Shown: positions 1 through 9,379, numbered from the stretch's first letter. The stretch: DNA of 64,000 nucleotides from Nocardia arthritidis NBRC 100137 (GCF_001612765.1 NZ_BDBB01000037.1:28655-92654), one strand, 5' to 3'. Numbers and translations: made by a program. Notes: a model not told the origin generated them from the sequence alone.

Positions 1-1
1 C

Positions 2-187
2 TACGACGCCGACCACCCGCGCATCGACCTGCTGCGGCACAAATCCATCACGTGCGGCAAGGAATTCGGCGCACCCGGCTGGCTGGACACGCCGCGCACG
101 GCGAAGGAGGTCCGCGCCGCGTGGGAAACGATGCGGCCGCTGGTCGAGTGGCTCGCGGCGGTGATCGGCGGCGCGCCCTCCCGGTGA
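2..187 (+). CDS. DUF2461-type protein, C-terminal end (partial)
   Basis: Only the last 61 codons are in the window; the gene starts to the left. The visible tail contains HPRIDLLRHKSI followed by a region rich in Trp and Glu and ends at a TGA at 185-187. This pattern resembles the C-terminus of DUF2461/TIGR02453 proteins, whose function is not established. It is convergent with egtD, whose stop lies 22 bases downstream. The family assignment rests on this short tail only. Confidence 0.55.
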   Translation, partial: YDADHPRIDLLRHKSITCGKEFGAPGWLDTPRTAKEVRAAWETMRPLVEWLAAVIGGAPSR

Positions 188-209
188 CCGCCGCCGACGG
201 GAGCCCCGG

Positions 210-1181
210 TCAGCGCCGTCCGGCGAGGATCAGTGCGAAGCGATCGTCCGGATCGGTCCACACGTGCCCGGTGGCGAAGCCCGCGGCGGCGAGCTCGGCG
301 TCGAGCCCCTCGACCCGGAACTTCGCGGAGATCTCGGTGCGCATCTGTTCGCCGCGGCCGAAACGCACGGTGAGGCCGAGGTCACCGACCGTGACGGTCA
401 TGTCCTCGCTCGCCTCCAGCCGCATCTCGATCCACTCCTGCGCCGCGTCCCAGACCGCGATGTGCCGGAACTTCTCCGGCGCGAAGTCGGCGCGCAGGCG
501 AGCGTTCAACACGTGCAGCACATTCCGGTTGAACTCGGCGGTGACGCCTGCCGCGTCGTCGTAGGCGGGCACGAGCACCGCCGGGTCGGTGACCAGCCCC
601 GCGCCGAGCAGCAGTTGCTCACCCGGCTCGAGCACCGCGTGGATCCTGGCGAGGAATTCGGCCCTCTCCTCGGGGATGAGGTTGCCGATGGTGCCGCCGA
701 GGAAGGCGATCATCCGGCGTCCGCCGCGCGGGAGGTTGTCCAGGGTGTCGGTGAAGTCGCTGACCACACCGTGCACGCCGAGACCCGGGAACTCGGCCGC
801 GACCTCGTCGGCCGCCGCTCGCAGCGCCGCGGACGAAACATCCTGCGGTACATACGTCTTCAAGGGTCCACGGGCGCTGAGGGCGGTGAGCAGCAGGCGG
901 GTCTTGGCCGCCGATCCGGCGCCCAGTTCGACCAGCACCTCGGCCTGGGCGGCGTCGGCGATCTCGTCGACCACCCGCTCGAGCAGCGCGCGCTCGGTGC
1001 GCGTCGGGTAGTACTCGGGCAGTTCGGTGATCCGCTCGAAGAGTTCGCTGCCCTTGGCGTCGTAGAACCATTTGGGCGGCAGCCATTTCGGCGTCGCGGT
1101 CAGGCCCTGCGTGGCGTCCGAGCGGAGCGCCGTGTTCAGGTCGTCTTCGGTGAGGTGGATGTCCAGCGTGGCTGCGGTCAT
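210..1181 (-). CDS. egtD: L-histidine N-alpha-methyltransferase EgtD
   Basis: EgtD uses three S-adenosylmethionine molecules to make hercynine from histidine, the first committed step of ergothioneine synthesis in the cytosol. The 323-residue product has the family's usual length and carries the SAM-binding stretch VELGAGSAAKTRLL. The frame stays open upstream, but ATG at 1181 gives the normal N-terminus (MTAATLDIHLTEDD) and sits 17 bases after the egtC stop. It is the last gene of the minus-strand order egtA-egtB-egtC-egtD. Confidence 0.95.
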   Translation of the reverse strand: MTAATLDIHLTEDDLNTALRSDATQGLTATPKWLPPKWFYDAKGSELFERITELPEYYPTRTERALLERVVDEIADAAQAEVLVELGAGSAAKTRLLLTALSARGPLKTYVPQDVSSAALRAAADEVAAEFPGLGVHGVVSDFTDTLDNLPRGGRRMIAFLGGTIGNLIPEERAEFLARIHAVLEPGEQLLLGAGLVTDPAVLVPAYDDAAGVTAEFNRNVLHVLNARLRADFAPEKFRHIAVWDAAQEWIEMRLEASEDMTVTVGDLGLTVRFGRGEQMRTEISAKFRVEGLDAELAAAGFATGHVWTDPDDRFALILAGRR

Positions 1182-1198
1182 GGCGCGGGCCTTTCGGG

Positions 1199-2008
1199 TC
1201 AGAGGAGGGCGTCGACGGACAGCGCGCCGGGCCTGGCGCTCACCAGGCTGCGGTCCGGGATCGACCGCCAGCGCGGGTCGTCGTCGAAGGGTTCGGAGGA
1301 CACGAGCGCGAAATCGTCGGTGACCAGCACCGACAACGAATGGTGGCAGGTGGTCGCCCACAGTTGCGCGCCGTCGGAGAGCAGAAGATTCAGACGTGCT
1401 TCCGGCGCCCGGTCGAGGATCGCGGACACCAGCAGCCGCAGTGCCGCCGGAGCCGCGGACCATTCGCCGTCCGGTGCGCCGGTCGCCAGCAGATCGCACA
1501 GCAGTACCCACAGCGTGGCCGCGTCGGTGGCGGATTCCGCCTCCAGCAACCGCGCGGGGGTGAACAGATCCTCGGCGCCGAGTTCGGCCGCGATGAGCGC
1601 GAACTCGTCGGCCACACCGGTCAGTGTGCGCCGCCAGTCCGGCACCACACCGTTGTGACTGAACGCCCAGCGGTCACGGGTGAACGGCGCGCACGCGGAC
1701 CGTTCGACCGGCATGCCGACCGTCGCCGACCGCACCGCTGCGAGCACGGCGGCGGACTCCAGCTGCGGAAGCACCTCGTCCACGGCCGGGTCGGTCCAGA
1801 TCGGCGCCGCGTTGCGGTAACAGCTGGCGGTGACCGTGTCGTCCGCTCCGACGCGCCACCAGGCGACGCCGAACCCGTCGGCGTTGATGGTGCCGCCGTG
1901 GCGCATGTCGCGCGGCGCCCACGCCTGTGTGCGCAGCGAATGGGAGCCGAGGGTCACCATGTCGCCTACCCGCACCGGCGGGCCGATGTAACCCAGGTGT
2001 CTACACAT
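1199..2008 (-). CDS. egtC: gamma-glutamyl-hercynylcysteine sulfoxide amidohydrolase EgtC
   Basis: EgtC is a class II (Ntn-type) glutamine amidotransferase that removes the gamma-glutamyl group from the EgtB product. The start at 2008 is fixed by MCRHLGY: Cys2 must become the N-terminal nucleophile after Met removal, so the longer open frame upstream is not used. The 269-residue protein also shows the NADGFGVAWW segment typical of the family. It lies between egtB (stop 87 bases upstream) and egtD. Confidence 0.95.
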   Translation of the reverse strand: MCRHLGYIGPPVRVGDMVTLGSHSLRTQAWAPRDMRHGGTINADGFGVAWWRVGADDTVTASCYRNAAPIWTDPAVDEVLPQLESAAVLAAVRSATVGMPVERSACAPFTRDRWAFSHNGVVPDWRRTLTGVADEFALIAAELGAEDLFTPARLLEAESATDAATLWVLLCDLLATGAPDGEWSAAPAALRLLVSAILDRAPEARLNLLLSDGAQLWATTCHHSLSVLVTDDFALVSSEPFDDDPRWRSIPDRSLVSARPGALSVDALL

Positions 2009-2095
2009 CCGCACCCGCCGAAGCCACCTTCGACCGGTGCGGTCCACGCACCGCGTGACCACGGGCCGGCCACCGTCCGGAATGACAGGCGTCGC

Positions 2096-3442
2096 TCACT
2101 CGCCTTCTCCCGGGCCCAGATCCCGCGCCAGGCGGAACCCGGCGAAGATCTGGCGACGGATGGGATGGTCCCAGTTTCGGAAGGTGCTGCGGCAGGCCAC
2201 CGGATCGGTGCCGAAGGAGCCGCCGCGCAGCACACGGTAATCACCGCCGAAGAACACCTCGGAGTACTCCCGGTACGGGAACACGCGGAAGCCCGGGTAC
2301 GGCTCGAAACCCGAAGCGGTCCATTCCCACACGTCACCGATCAGCTGGTGCACGCCCGCGCCAGACGCGCCGGCCGGATACGCGCCGACCTCGGCGGGTT
2401 CCAGATGCCGCTGCCCCAGGTTCGCGGTGGTCGCGTCGGGATCGGCGTCGCCCCACGGGAATCGGCGCGACGCGCCGGTGGCCGGATCGAACCTGGCCGC
2501 CTTCTCCCACTCCGCTTCCGTAGGAAGGCGCTTACCCGCCCAGTTCGCATATGCCTCGGCCTCGAACCAGCACACGTGCACGACCGGCTGCCGCGGCCGC
2601 AGCGGGGTCATCACCCCGAATACCCGCCGCCACCAGCGCCCGGACGGATCGCGCTCCCAGAATTGCGGCGCGACGAGACCTGCCTCGGTGCGATGCGCCC
2701 AGCCGCGCTCGGACCAGAGTTCGGGCCGCTGGTAGCCTCCGTCGTCGACGAAAGCCAGGTATTGCTCGTTGGTCACCGGCGCGGCGTCGATCGCGAAGCC
2801 CGGCAACCGGACCCGATGGGCGGGGCGCTCGTTGTCCAGCGCCCACGCGTCGGTCGAGGTGCCCATGGTGAATTCGCCCGCGGGGACCACGACTTCCCCG
2901 CTGACCGGCGCCGCGGCGGCGGGTGCGGCCGCCGCGGCGAGCACGGGGGCGCCTGCGCGCAGCTGATGGGTGGCCAGCATGGTCTCGTCGTGCTGCTGCT
3001 CGTGCTGGGCGATCATGCCGAACGCGAACCCGTCATCGATCAGCGGCCGACCTCGCAGGTCGCAGCGCTCCAGCACATCCCAGACCTTGTCGCGCACGGC
3101 GCCGACGTAGTCGCGGGCCTGGCCGGGATCGAGCAAAGGCAGTTCGGGCCGGTTCGCGCGGGCGTGTTTGAAGGCGTCGTAGAGCTCGTCGATGTCGGCG
3201 CGCACCGCGGCGCGTCCGCCGACGTCGCGCACGAGCCAGAGTTCTTCCTGGTTGCCGATGTGCGCGAGGTCCCAGACGAGTGGGCTCATCAGTCGTGAAT
3301 GCTGGGCTACCAGTTCGGCTTCGTCGAGGCAGTCGGTGAGGGTGAGGGTGCGTTGCCGGGCGCGCGTGAGCACATCGGCGATCCGGTCGCGGAGCTGTTC
3401 GGTACCGGCGTGGTCGGTGAAGGCGGGATGGGAAGTTGTCAC
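2096..3442 (-). CDS. egtB: hercynine oxygenase (sulfoxide synthase) EgtB
   Basis: EgtB is the non-haem iron enzyme that joins hercynine to gamma-glutamylcysteine with O2. The 448-residue protein has an N-terminal DinB-like domain supplying the iron ligands (His61 in WDLAHIGNQEE and the HxxxHxE motif at His147/His151), then a formylglycine-generating-enzyme-like domain starting near GEFTMGTS and ending with RGGSFGTDP and NWDHPIRRQIFAGFRLA. The GTG at 3442 was chosen because family similarity begins just after it; the open frame continues about 99 codons upstream without sensible protein. Egt context is complete. Confidence 0.93.
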   Translation of the reverse strand: MTTSHPAFTDHAGTEQLRDRIADVLTRARQRTLTLTDCLDEAELVAQHSRLMSPLVWDLAHIGNQEELWLVRDVGGRAAVRADIDELYDAFKHARANRPELPLLDPGQARDYVGAVRDKVWDVLERCDLRGRPLIDDGFAFGMIAQHEQQHDETMLATHQLRAGAPVLAAAAAPAAAAPVSGEVVVPAGEFTMGTSTDAWALDNERPAHRVRLPGFAIDAAPVTNEQYLAFVDDGGYQRPELWSERGWAHRTEAGLVAPQFWERDPSGRWWRRVFGVMTPLRPRQPVVHVCWFEAEAYANWAGKRLPTEAEWEKAARFDPATGASRRFPWGDADPDATTANLGQRHLEPAEVGAYPAGASGAGVHQLIGDVWEWTASGFEPYPGFRVFPYREYSEVFFGGDYRVLRGGSFGTDPVACRSTFRNWDHPIRRQIFAGFRLARDLGPGEGE

Positions 3443-3542
3443 GGGAAACGTCTCCGGGATTCGTGCTGATCGGCGTCTGCGCTGCTGCGCGACTCGGTGC
3501 GGTCGACCGGGTCGCTGTCGGGGAAATGCGGTCGGCTGCTGG

Positions 3543-4883
3543 TCACAGGGCTGTCTCCGTGGGCTCCGGGCTGTGCTCGGTGTCGTCCTCGGTCGGAGTG
3601 CGACCGTGGCGACATCGTTTCGCGGCCGATTCCACGGCGCGGGCCGCGTCGTCGGTGGCGGTGTGCTCGGCCGCCAGGCGTAGCAGGGCGACCGCCGCGG
3701 CCCGGATATCCGGATCGGCCAATCCGTAGCGGGCGGCATCGACCCAGCGGCCGGCCAGCGGCGCGGCGATCGAGCCGGCCTCCGCGACCACCGCCGGGCT
3801 GGACATGAGCGCGTCGATCACGTGCACCGGGACGGTCCACGCGTCGCCGGGCTGGGCGTCGATGTAGCGGACCTCCAGGTGGCCCGAGGCGCGCACCGGC
3901 GGGAACAGCGTGGTCAGGTGATAGTCGAGGTCGCTGATGCCGGGGCGGCGGCCGACCTCGTCGTCCAGCGCGCCGCACAGCCAGTCGGCGAAGGTCGCAC
4001 CGGGCGGTGCGGACCATTCCGCGCAGTCGCCGTTACCGCGCTCGGCGCCGCCGTCCGGTCGGCGCACGCACAGCAGCGGCACGTCCAGCGCCCATCTGCC
4101 GTACGCGGCGATCGGGTCGGCCCAGTCCAGCACCGGCGGGCGGGTGCGCGTGTTGTCCAGCCGCAACCAGGCCCGCATGCGCTGGGACGCCCATGTTCCC
4201 GGCGGCGCGCCACGCAGGGCGGGTGAACAGGCGAAGGCGGCCAGCAGCGCCGGGCCGACGGCGTACAGGGCGCTCCAGCGCGCGGTGACGTCCGCGCGGT
4301 CTGCCCCTGCGTCGACGCTGACCTGGGTGGCCGCGGTATTGCACATCATCAGTTTGCCGAACGGCCCGATGCCGCCGAAGGAGCGCTCCATCGCGCGATA
4401 GCGCGGCAGCTGAAGCAAGCGTTTGGGGCGGCGGTCCGGGTCAGCGGCGACGGAAACGGTGCGGATGGACCGGGATTCGAGAAGTTTCCGCAACATGCGG
4501 GCATCATCACGCAGCCGATCACACAGCTGCGCGGCAGCTCCGTAGGGAGCGCTGGAGAGTTCGATCTGACCGCCGGGTTCCAGAGTGACCCGGCTGCCCC
4601 CGGGCAAGGCGAGCGCCGGCGAATCGGGGGCGATGGACCGTGGTGCGTACGGTCCGAGTGCATCCGCCAAGGCGGACAGCTGGGGGCGCGGAGCGGCCGA
4701 AGGACCCGACGCCGAACACTCACCCTGCACCGTGAGCCATTCGAGTTCGGCGCCGATCAGCGCCGGTGGCCCGAGCTTGAAACACACCCCCCCGATATAT
4801 GCTTCCGCCGCCGCGCGGGAGGACAGTTCTCCCTGCTCGGTGGCACACCCGGCCGACTCAGGACTCTCGAGCGTGACCGCCAT
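3543..4883 (-). CDS. egtA: glutamate-cysteine ligase EgtA
   Basis: EgtA makes gamma-glutamylcysteine, the sulfur donor for EgtB, from glutamate, cysteine and ATP. The 446-residue product contains a carboxylate-amine ligase core with GAELEWLTVQ, an MCNTAATQVSVD segment and EVRYIDAQPGD. The ATG at 4883 has GGAGG five bases upstream; a second in-frame ATG at 4936 would add 18 residues and lacks a comparable ribosome site. It leads the minus-strand egtABCD operon, with a gap of about 100 bases before egtB, and is divergent from egtE. Confidence 0.92.
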   Translation of the reverse strand: MAVTLESPESAGCATEQGELSSRAAAEAYIGGVCFKLGPPALIGAELEWLTVQGECSASGPSAAPRPQLSALADALGPYAPRSIAPDSPALALPGGSRVTLEPGGQIELSSAPYGAAAQLCDRLRDDARMLRKLLESRSIRTVSVAADPDRRPKRLLQLPRYRAMERSFGGIGPFGKLMMCNTAATQVSVDAGADRADVTARWSALYAVGPALLAAFACSPALRGAPPGTWASQRMRAWLRLDNTRTRPPVLDWADPIAAYGRWALDVPLLCVRRPDGGAERGNGDCAEWSAPPGATFADWLCGALDDEVGRRPGISDLDYHLTTLFPPVRASGHLEVRYIDAQPGDAWTVPVHVIDALMSSPAVVAEAGSIAAPLAGRWVDAARYGLADPDIRAAAVALLRLAAEHTATDDAARAVESAAKRCRHGRTPTEDDTEHSPEPTETAL

Positions 4884-5059
4884 GCCAACCTCCAGTGGGC
4901 TCCGGGACGTAGTCCGCTGCTCTTCGGTTATCGCCATTCTGGGCGGTGGTATTCCACTCCCCGGCCGAATTTCGCGTGCGGCGATCCATCCAGCGTAGCG
5001 ACGCAGGCCGACAAGAAACCGACATGAAGCCGAACAATCCACCCGATAAGGTCGGCTCC

Positions 5060-6250
5060 ATGCTGGATGACGATCGCGTACGAGCCGACACTCCCGGATG
5101 CGCTCCGGGGCCCGGACCGGGACCCGTTTTCCTCGACAGCGCCGGATCGTCGCTGCCCCCTCGGGTCGTCACCGACACCGTCGTCGCGCATCTGCACAGG
5201 GAAGCCGAGATCGGCGGCTATCGCGCCGCGAACGAACGGCTCGGCGATCTGGCCGACGTCAAGACCGCGATCGGCGCGCTGATCAACGCCGCACCCGAGA
5301 GCATCGCCCTCAGCGACAGCGCCACGCGCTCCTGGGCGGACTTCTTCTACTCGGTACCGCTCGCCGCGGGCGATCGAATCCTGGTCTCCGAGGCGGACTA
5401 CGCCAGCAACGCCATCGCCGCCCTGCAACGGGCCCGCGCCACCGGCGCCACGGTGGAGAAGATTCCCAGCGACGGCACCGGGCAGATCGACTTGGACGCG
5501 TTGTCGGCGCTGATCGACGAACGGGTCAAGCTGGTGTCGGTGCTGCACGCGCCGACCAACGGCGGGCTGGTGAACCCGGCCGCCGAGGCGACGCGGATCG
5601 CGCACTCGGTCGGCGCGCTGGTGCTGCTGGACGCCTGTCAGTCCGCCGGACAGCTGCCCCTGGACGTGGCCGAACTCGGCGTCGACGCCTTGTCGGCCAC
5701 CGGTCGCAAGTGGCTGCGCGGCCCGCGCGGCACCGGTTTTCTCTACCTGCGGCCGGAGTTGGCGCGCTCGATGGAACCCGCCCGGCTCGACCTGCACGGC
5801 GCGCAATGGACCGGCCCGCACGACTACCGGCTCGCGCCCGATGCCAGCCGCTTCGAGTTCTGGGAATGCGACGTCGCGGGCCGGCTCGGCCTGGGCGCTG
5901 CCGTGCGATACCTGCTCGAACTGGGCCCGGAAGACGTCTACGCCGCGATCGCGGCCCGCGCCGAACACCTGCGCAAGGCGCTGCCGGAGATTCCCGGGGT
6001 GACCGTGCGCGACCTCGGTCTCCGGCACAGCGGCATCGTCTCGTTCACCGTCGACGGCGTCGACTCCGTCGAGGTGCGCGACCGGCTGCTGGCGCAGGAC
6101 ATCACGGTCACGGTCAGCCACGCCGGTTCGACCCTGCTGGATATGACCGGCCGTGGCCTCGCCTCCGTCGTGCGCGCCTCGCCGCACTGCTTCGTCGGCT
6201 TCGACGAGCTCGATCGCTTCTTGGCCGCGGTGGCGGAACTGCGCGCTTGA
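5060..6250 (+). CDS. egtE: ergothioneine C-S lyase EgtE (PLP-dependent)
   Basis: EgtE cleaves the C-S bond of hercynylcysteine sulfoxide to give ergothioneine. It is a class V aminotransferase-fold protein: Asp191 (LLDACQSAGQLP) would bind the pyridine nitrogen and Lys217 in SATGRKWLRG would form the Schiff base. ATG 5060 (AAGG 10 bases upstream) gives 396 residues; ATG 5024 is an alternative that adds 12. Unlike the usual co-directional egtABCDE order of mycobacteria, egtE here is divergent from egtA, so the promoter region of about 175 bases is shared. Confidence 0.88.
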   Translation: MLDDDRVRADTPGCAPGPGPGPVFLDSAGSSLPPRVVTDTVVAHLHREAEIGGYRAANERLGDLADVKTAIGALINAAPESIALSDSATRSWADFFYSVPLAAGDRILVSEADYASNAIAALQRARATGATVEKIPSDGTGQIDLDALSALIDERVKLVSVLHAPTNGGLVNPAAEATRIAHSVGALVLLDACQSAGQLPLDVAELGVDALSATGRKWLRGPRGTGFLYLRPELARSMEPARLDLHGAQWTGPHDYRLAPDASRFEFWECDVAGRLGLGAAVRYLLELGPEDVYAAIAARAEHLRKALPEIPGVTVRDLGLRHSGIVSFTVDGVDSVEVRDRLLAQDITVTVSHAGSTLLDMTGRGLASVVRASPHCFVGFDELDRFLAAVAELRA

Positions 6251-6271
6251 GCCGCGAGCGCCCCGCAACAC

Positions 6272-6826
6272 TCAGGCCAGATGGACCGCGAGCGCCCTGG
6301 CCACCAGAGCATCGACGTCGGCGCCCGGGGCGACCAGACGCAGGCTGCGATTGGCCTGCGCGGTGGCGATGCCGTGCAGATTCGTCCACAGGGTGATCGC
6401 GCGGTCGCGTGGATCGGTCGTGCCCGCCGCCGCGCCGACCAGCTCGGCGAACCGCGCGAACAGCGGCAGGGTGACCGACCGCAGATTCTCGCCGGAGCCT
6501 TCGAGCAGATCGTGCCGGAACATCAGGGTGAACATCTCGGGCCGCCGCGCGGCGAACTCGATGTATTCGGCGCTCATCCGCCCGAGACGGTCGCGCGCGG
6601 CCTCGGTGTCCACCGCTGTGAACCGGTCGGCGAGGTCTGCGAACCCCCGCGCGGCAATCGCGGCCAGCAGTGCCCGGTGGGTCGGGAAGTAGCGCCGTGG
6701 CGCACCGTGTGAGACGCCAGCCGCCCGGGTGATCGCCCGCAACCCCAGGTGCGCGGCGCCCACCTCTTCGAGCAGATCGACGCCGACGTCGACCAGTCGA
6801 TCTCGCAGCGTCTCGCTCTCGGCCAT
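6272..6826 (-). CDS. TetR-family repressor beside a PlsC-like gene
   Basis: A 184-residue TetR-type regulator. The N-terminal helix-turn-helix reads AITRAAGVSHGAPRRYFPTHRALLAAI, and the C-terminal half is a TetR_C-type ligand domain with LMFRHDLLE and TLWTNLHGIA. It is divergent from the acyltransferase at 6932, and three copies of a TAGACAnTGTCTA-type site lie between the two starts, so autoregulation and control of the acyltransferase are likely. The ligand is unknown; a fatty acyl molecule is a guess from the target. Confidence 0.85.
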   Translation of the reverse strand: MAESETLRDRLVDVGVDLLEEVGAAHLGLRAITRAAGVSHGAPRRYFPTHRALLAAIAARGFADLADRFTAVDTEAARDRLGRMSAEYIEFAARRPEMFTLMFRHDLLEGSGENLRSVTLPLFARFAELVGAAAGTTDPRDRAITLWTNLHGIATAQANRSLRLVAPGADVDALVARALAVHLA

Positions 6827-6828
6827 GC

Positions 6829-6909
6829 GGACATTGTCTACGGCTGCCACGACAGAACCACACTCCCGCACATAGACACTGTCTACGCAATGCGGTAGAC
6901 AATGTCTAC
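6829..6909. promoter_or_regulatory. three TetR-type operator copies, GTAGACAATGTCTAC consensus
   Basis: A perfect palindrome GTAGACAATGTCTAC occupies 6895-6909. A second site, TAGACACTGTCTA (6873-6885), is also perfectly palindromic about its centre. A third, GGACATTGTCTAC at 6829-6841, keeps one full arm and a degraded one and abuts the tetR start codon. Together they fill the divergent promoter region, which suggests cooperative or dual repression of both genes. Confidence 0.75.
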
Positions 6910-6931
6910 GCGCTCGTCTACGGAGGTCTTC

Positions 6932-7591
6932 ATGTGGTACTCGCTGTTCAAGTACGTGCTGCTCGGTCCGCTGCTGCGGCTGCTCGGCAGGCCGGATGTC
7001 GCGGGGCTGGACAACATCCCGCGCACCGGGCCGGTGATCATCGCGGCCAATCACCTCGCCGTGATCGACTCGCTCTACCTCGCGCTGGTCGTGCCCCGGC
7101 GCGTGACGTTCCTGGCGAAACAGGAGTACTTCACCGGGAAGGGCCTGCGCGGCCGTTTCAATCGGTGGTTCTACTCGGCCTCCGGACAGGTGCCGGTCGA
7201 CCGGACAGGCGGCGACGCGGCCGCGGGCGCACTGGCGGCGGCCACCCGTATCCTGGAAGCAGGCGGGGTCTGGGCGATCCATCCCGAGGGCACCCGCTCA
7301 CCGGATGGCCGGGTCTACCGCGGCCGCACCGGCACCTTGCGGGTCGCCATGGCCACCGGCGCGCCGGTCGTTGCGGTGACGCTCTCCGGCACCGACCGGG
7401 TGAACCCACGCGGCAGTCGTCTGCCGCGATTCGGCAAAGTGCGCATCGAGTTCGGGGCGCCGCGCCGCTACCCGCCCGCCGAGCAGCGCCACATGGTGCG
7501 CGCCGCTACCGACGAGCTGATGCGCGAGCTCGCCGCGCGCTCGGGCCGGTGCTATGTCGATCGCTACGCGGCCACCTTCTCGTCGCTGTGA
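6932..7591 (+). CDS. PlsC-family lysophospholipid acyltransferase
   Basis: A 219-residue 1-acyl-glycerol-3-phosphate acyltransferase-like protein, probably at the inner face of the membrane. It has the catalytic HX4D motif in NHLAVID (around residue 40), FNRWFYSASGQVPVDR, and the glycerol-phosphate binding HPEGTRSPDG motif. The ATG at 6932 follows GGAGG with seven bases between; a start at 6902 would overlap the operator. Three TetR-type sites cover the promoter, so expression probably responds to the divergent regulator. Confidence 0.88.
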   Translation: MWYSLFKYVLLGPLLRLLGRPDVAGLDNIPRTGPVIIAANHLAVIDSLYLALVVPRRVTFLAKQEYFTGKGLRGRFNRWFYSASGQVPVDRTGGDAAAGALAAATRILEAGGVWAIHPEGTRSPDGRVYRGRTGTLRVAMATGAPVVAVTLSGTDRVNPRGSRLPRFGKVRIEFGAPRRYPPAEQRHMVRAATDELMRELAARSGRCYVDRYAATFSSL

Positions 7592-7688
7592 CCTGGGCCC
7601 CCGGAAAAGGGGTTAACGCCGCCCCGCGATGGCGGGATAGTGGGGGGAGGCCGGTTCCCGGCGACAGCTGGTGGTTAGGAGATGAACG

Positions 7689-9341
7689 TTGAGCAGGTTC
7701 ACCGACGAAATGTATGCCACGGCGCGAACCTCCGAGCGCGGACTGGTGACCGGCGAGCCCAGCGCCCCGCTGCGGCGCACCTGGGCCGAAATCCACCGGA
7801 TCGCCCGGCGCATGGCGGGCGGGCTGGCCGAAGCGGGCATCGGGCACGGCGACGCGGTCGGCGTGCTCGCGGGCATGCCGGTCGACATCGCCCCGGCCTG
7901 CCAGGCCGTCTGGATGCGCGGCGCGTCGATCACCATGCTGCACCAGCCGACCCCGCGCACCGATCTGGTGGTCTGGGCGCGCGACACCGAGACCGTGCTG
8001 ACCATGATCGAAGCGCGCGCGGTCGTGCTGGGCGCGCCGTTCGAGGCGGCCGAGCCGCTGCTGCGCGAACGCGGCATCACCGTGGTGCGCATCGATCAAC
8101 TGCCCGACGGTCCCGACACCGACCCGGTGCCCACCGCCGAGGGCGATATCGCCTTGCAGCAGTTGACCTCCGGTTCCACCGGCTCCCCCAAAGCGGTCCG
8201 GATCACGCACGAGAACTTCTTCGTCAACGCCCACGCCATGTTCGACCGGGTGAAATTCCAGCTCGACGACGACGTGATGGTCAGCTGGCTGCCCCTGTTC
8301 CACGACATGGGCATGGTCGGGTTCCTCAGCGTCCCTATGCAATTCGGCGCCGAAGTGGTGTGCGTGACGCCGCTGGACTTCCTCACCAGGCCGCTGGTGT
8401 GGGCCGAGCTGATCAGCAAGTACCGCGGAACCGTCACCGCCGCGCCGAATTTCGCGTATTCGCTGCTTGCCCGGCGGCTGCGGCAGGCCGACGACGGCGC
8501 GTTCGACCTCAGCAGCGTGCGCTACATGTGGAACGGCGCCGAACCGGTGGACCCGGACACCATGGACGCCTTGGCCGCCGCCGGGAAACGATTCGGGCTC
8601 AACCCGATGGCGCTCACCCCGGTCTACGGCATGGCCGAGACCACGCTCGCCGTGTCGATCCCCGACGCCGGTCACGGACAGGTGCTCGACGTGATCGATG
8701 CCGATCTGCTCGAAGCGATCGGCAAGGCGGTGCCGGTGCCGGAGGAGCACGGCCAGCCCGCCAACATCCGCAGATTGCCCACCCTCGGCTATCTGGTCGA
8801 CCATCTGGAGGGCCGGATCGTCGACAGCGAACGTCAGCCGCTGCCTACTCGGTCGGTGGGCGTGATCGAATTGCGCGGTCCCGCGGTCACTTCCGGGTAT
8901 GTGACGGTGGACGGATTCCAACCGGCCCAGGACGACGAGGGCTGGCTGGACACCGGCGACATCGGCTACTTCACCGACGAGGGGCTGATCGTGGTGTGCG
9001 GCCGGATGAAGGACGTGATCATCATGGGCGGCCGCAACATCTACCCCACCGACATCGAGCGCGCCGCGACCAGGGTGAGCGGCGTGCGTCCCGGCAACGC
9101 GGTGGCGGTGCGCCTGGACGCCGGCCAGAAGCGGGAGAGTTTCGCCGTGGTGGTGGAGAGCGGCAGCCACCAGAACCCCGAGGAGGTCAAGCGCATCGAG
9201 CGCGAGATCGTGCATTCGGTGTTCGCGGAGGTAGGGGCCCGGCCACGCACCGTCACCGTGCTCGGCCCCGGCGCACTGCCGAAGACCTCCTCCGGTAAAT
9301 TGCGCAGGGCCGCGACCGCGATCCATCTGCCGCGCGGATGA
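7689..9341 (+). CDS. fatty-acyl-AMP ligase / acyl-CoA synthetase (FadD-like)
   Basis: An ANL-superfamily adenylating enzyme of 550 residues. The P-loop-like motif is TSGSTGSPKAVRITHENF, the A5-type motif is YGMAETTLAVS, the TGD motif is in WLDTGDIGYF, and the hinge/C-terminal domain has GRMKDVIIMGGRNIYPTDIE and the catalytic Lys in PKTSSGKLRR. The TTG at 7689 has AGGA about eight bases upstream. The Fad32/FAAL-like 'NIYPTDIE' wording favours a fatty-acyl-AMP ligase over a CoA ligase, but without an alignment of the FAAL insertion this is open. It follows the PlsC-like gene by 97 bases. Confidence 0.8.
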   Translation: MSRFTDEMYATARTSERGLVTGEPSAPLRRTWAEIHRIARRMAGGLAEAGIGHGDAVGVLAGMPVDIAPACQAVWMRGASITMLHQPTPRTDLVVWARDTETVLTMIEARAVVLGAPFEAAEPLLRERGITVVRIDQLPDGPDTDPVPTAEGDIALQQLTSGSTGSPKAVRITHENFFVNAHAMFDRVKFQLDDDVMVSWLPLFHDMGMVGFLSVPMQFGAEVVCVTPLDFLTRPLVWAELISKYRGTVTAAPNFAYSLLARRLRQADDGAFDLSSVRYMWNGAEPVDPDTMDALAAAGKRFGLNPMALTPVYGMAETTLAVSIPDAGHGQVLDVIDADLLEAIGKAVPVPEEHGQPANIRRLPTLGYLVDHLEGRIVDSERQPLPTRSVGVIELRGPAVTSGYVTVDGFQPAQDDEGWLDTGDIGYFTDEGLIVVCGRMKDVIIMGGRNIYPTDIERAATRVSGVRPGNAVAVRLDAGQKRESFAVVVESGSHQNPEEVKRIEREIVHSVFAEVGARPRTVTVLGPGALPKTSSGKLRRAATAIHLPRG

Positions 9342-9379
9342 GACTGTCCATCCGTCACCGGCGATCGCCGACCGACTTC

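Noticed and set aside
3443..3739. N-terminal extension of egtB
   Set aside because: The frame stays open but encodes no EgtB-like sequence and would overlap egtA; the GTG at 3442 fits the family start.
7506..9326. A 606-codon minus-strand open frame
   Set aside because: Antisense to the intact acyl-AMP/CoA ligase; His/Gly/Arg-rich shadow frame.
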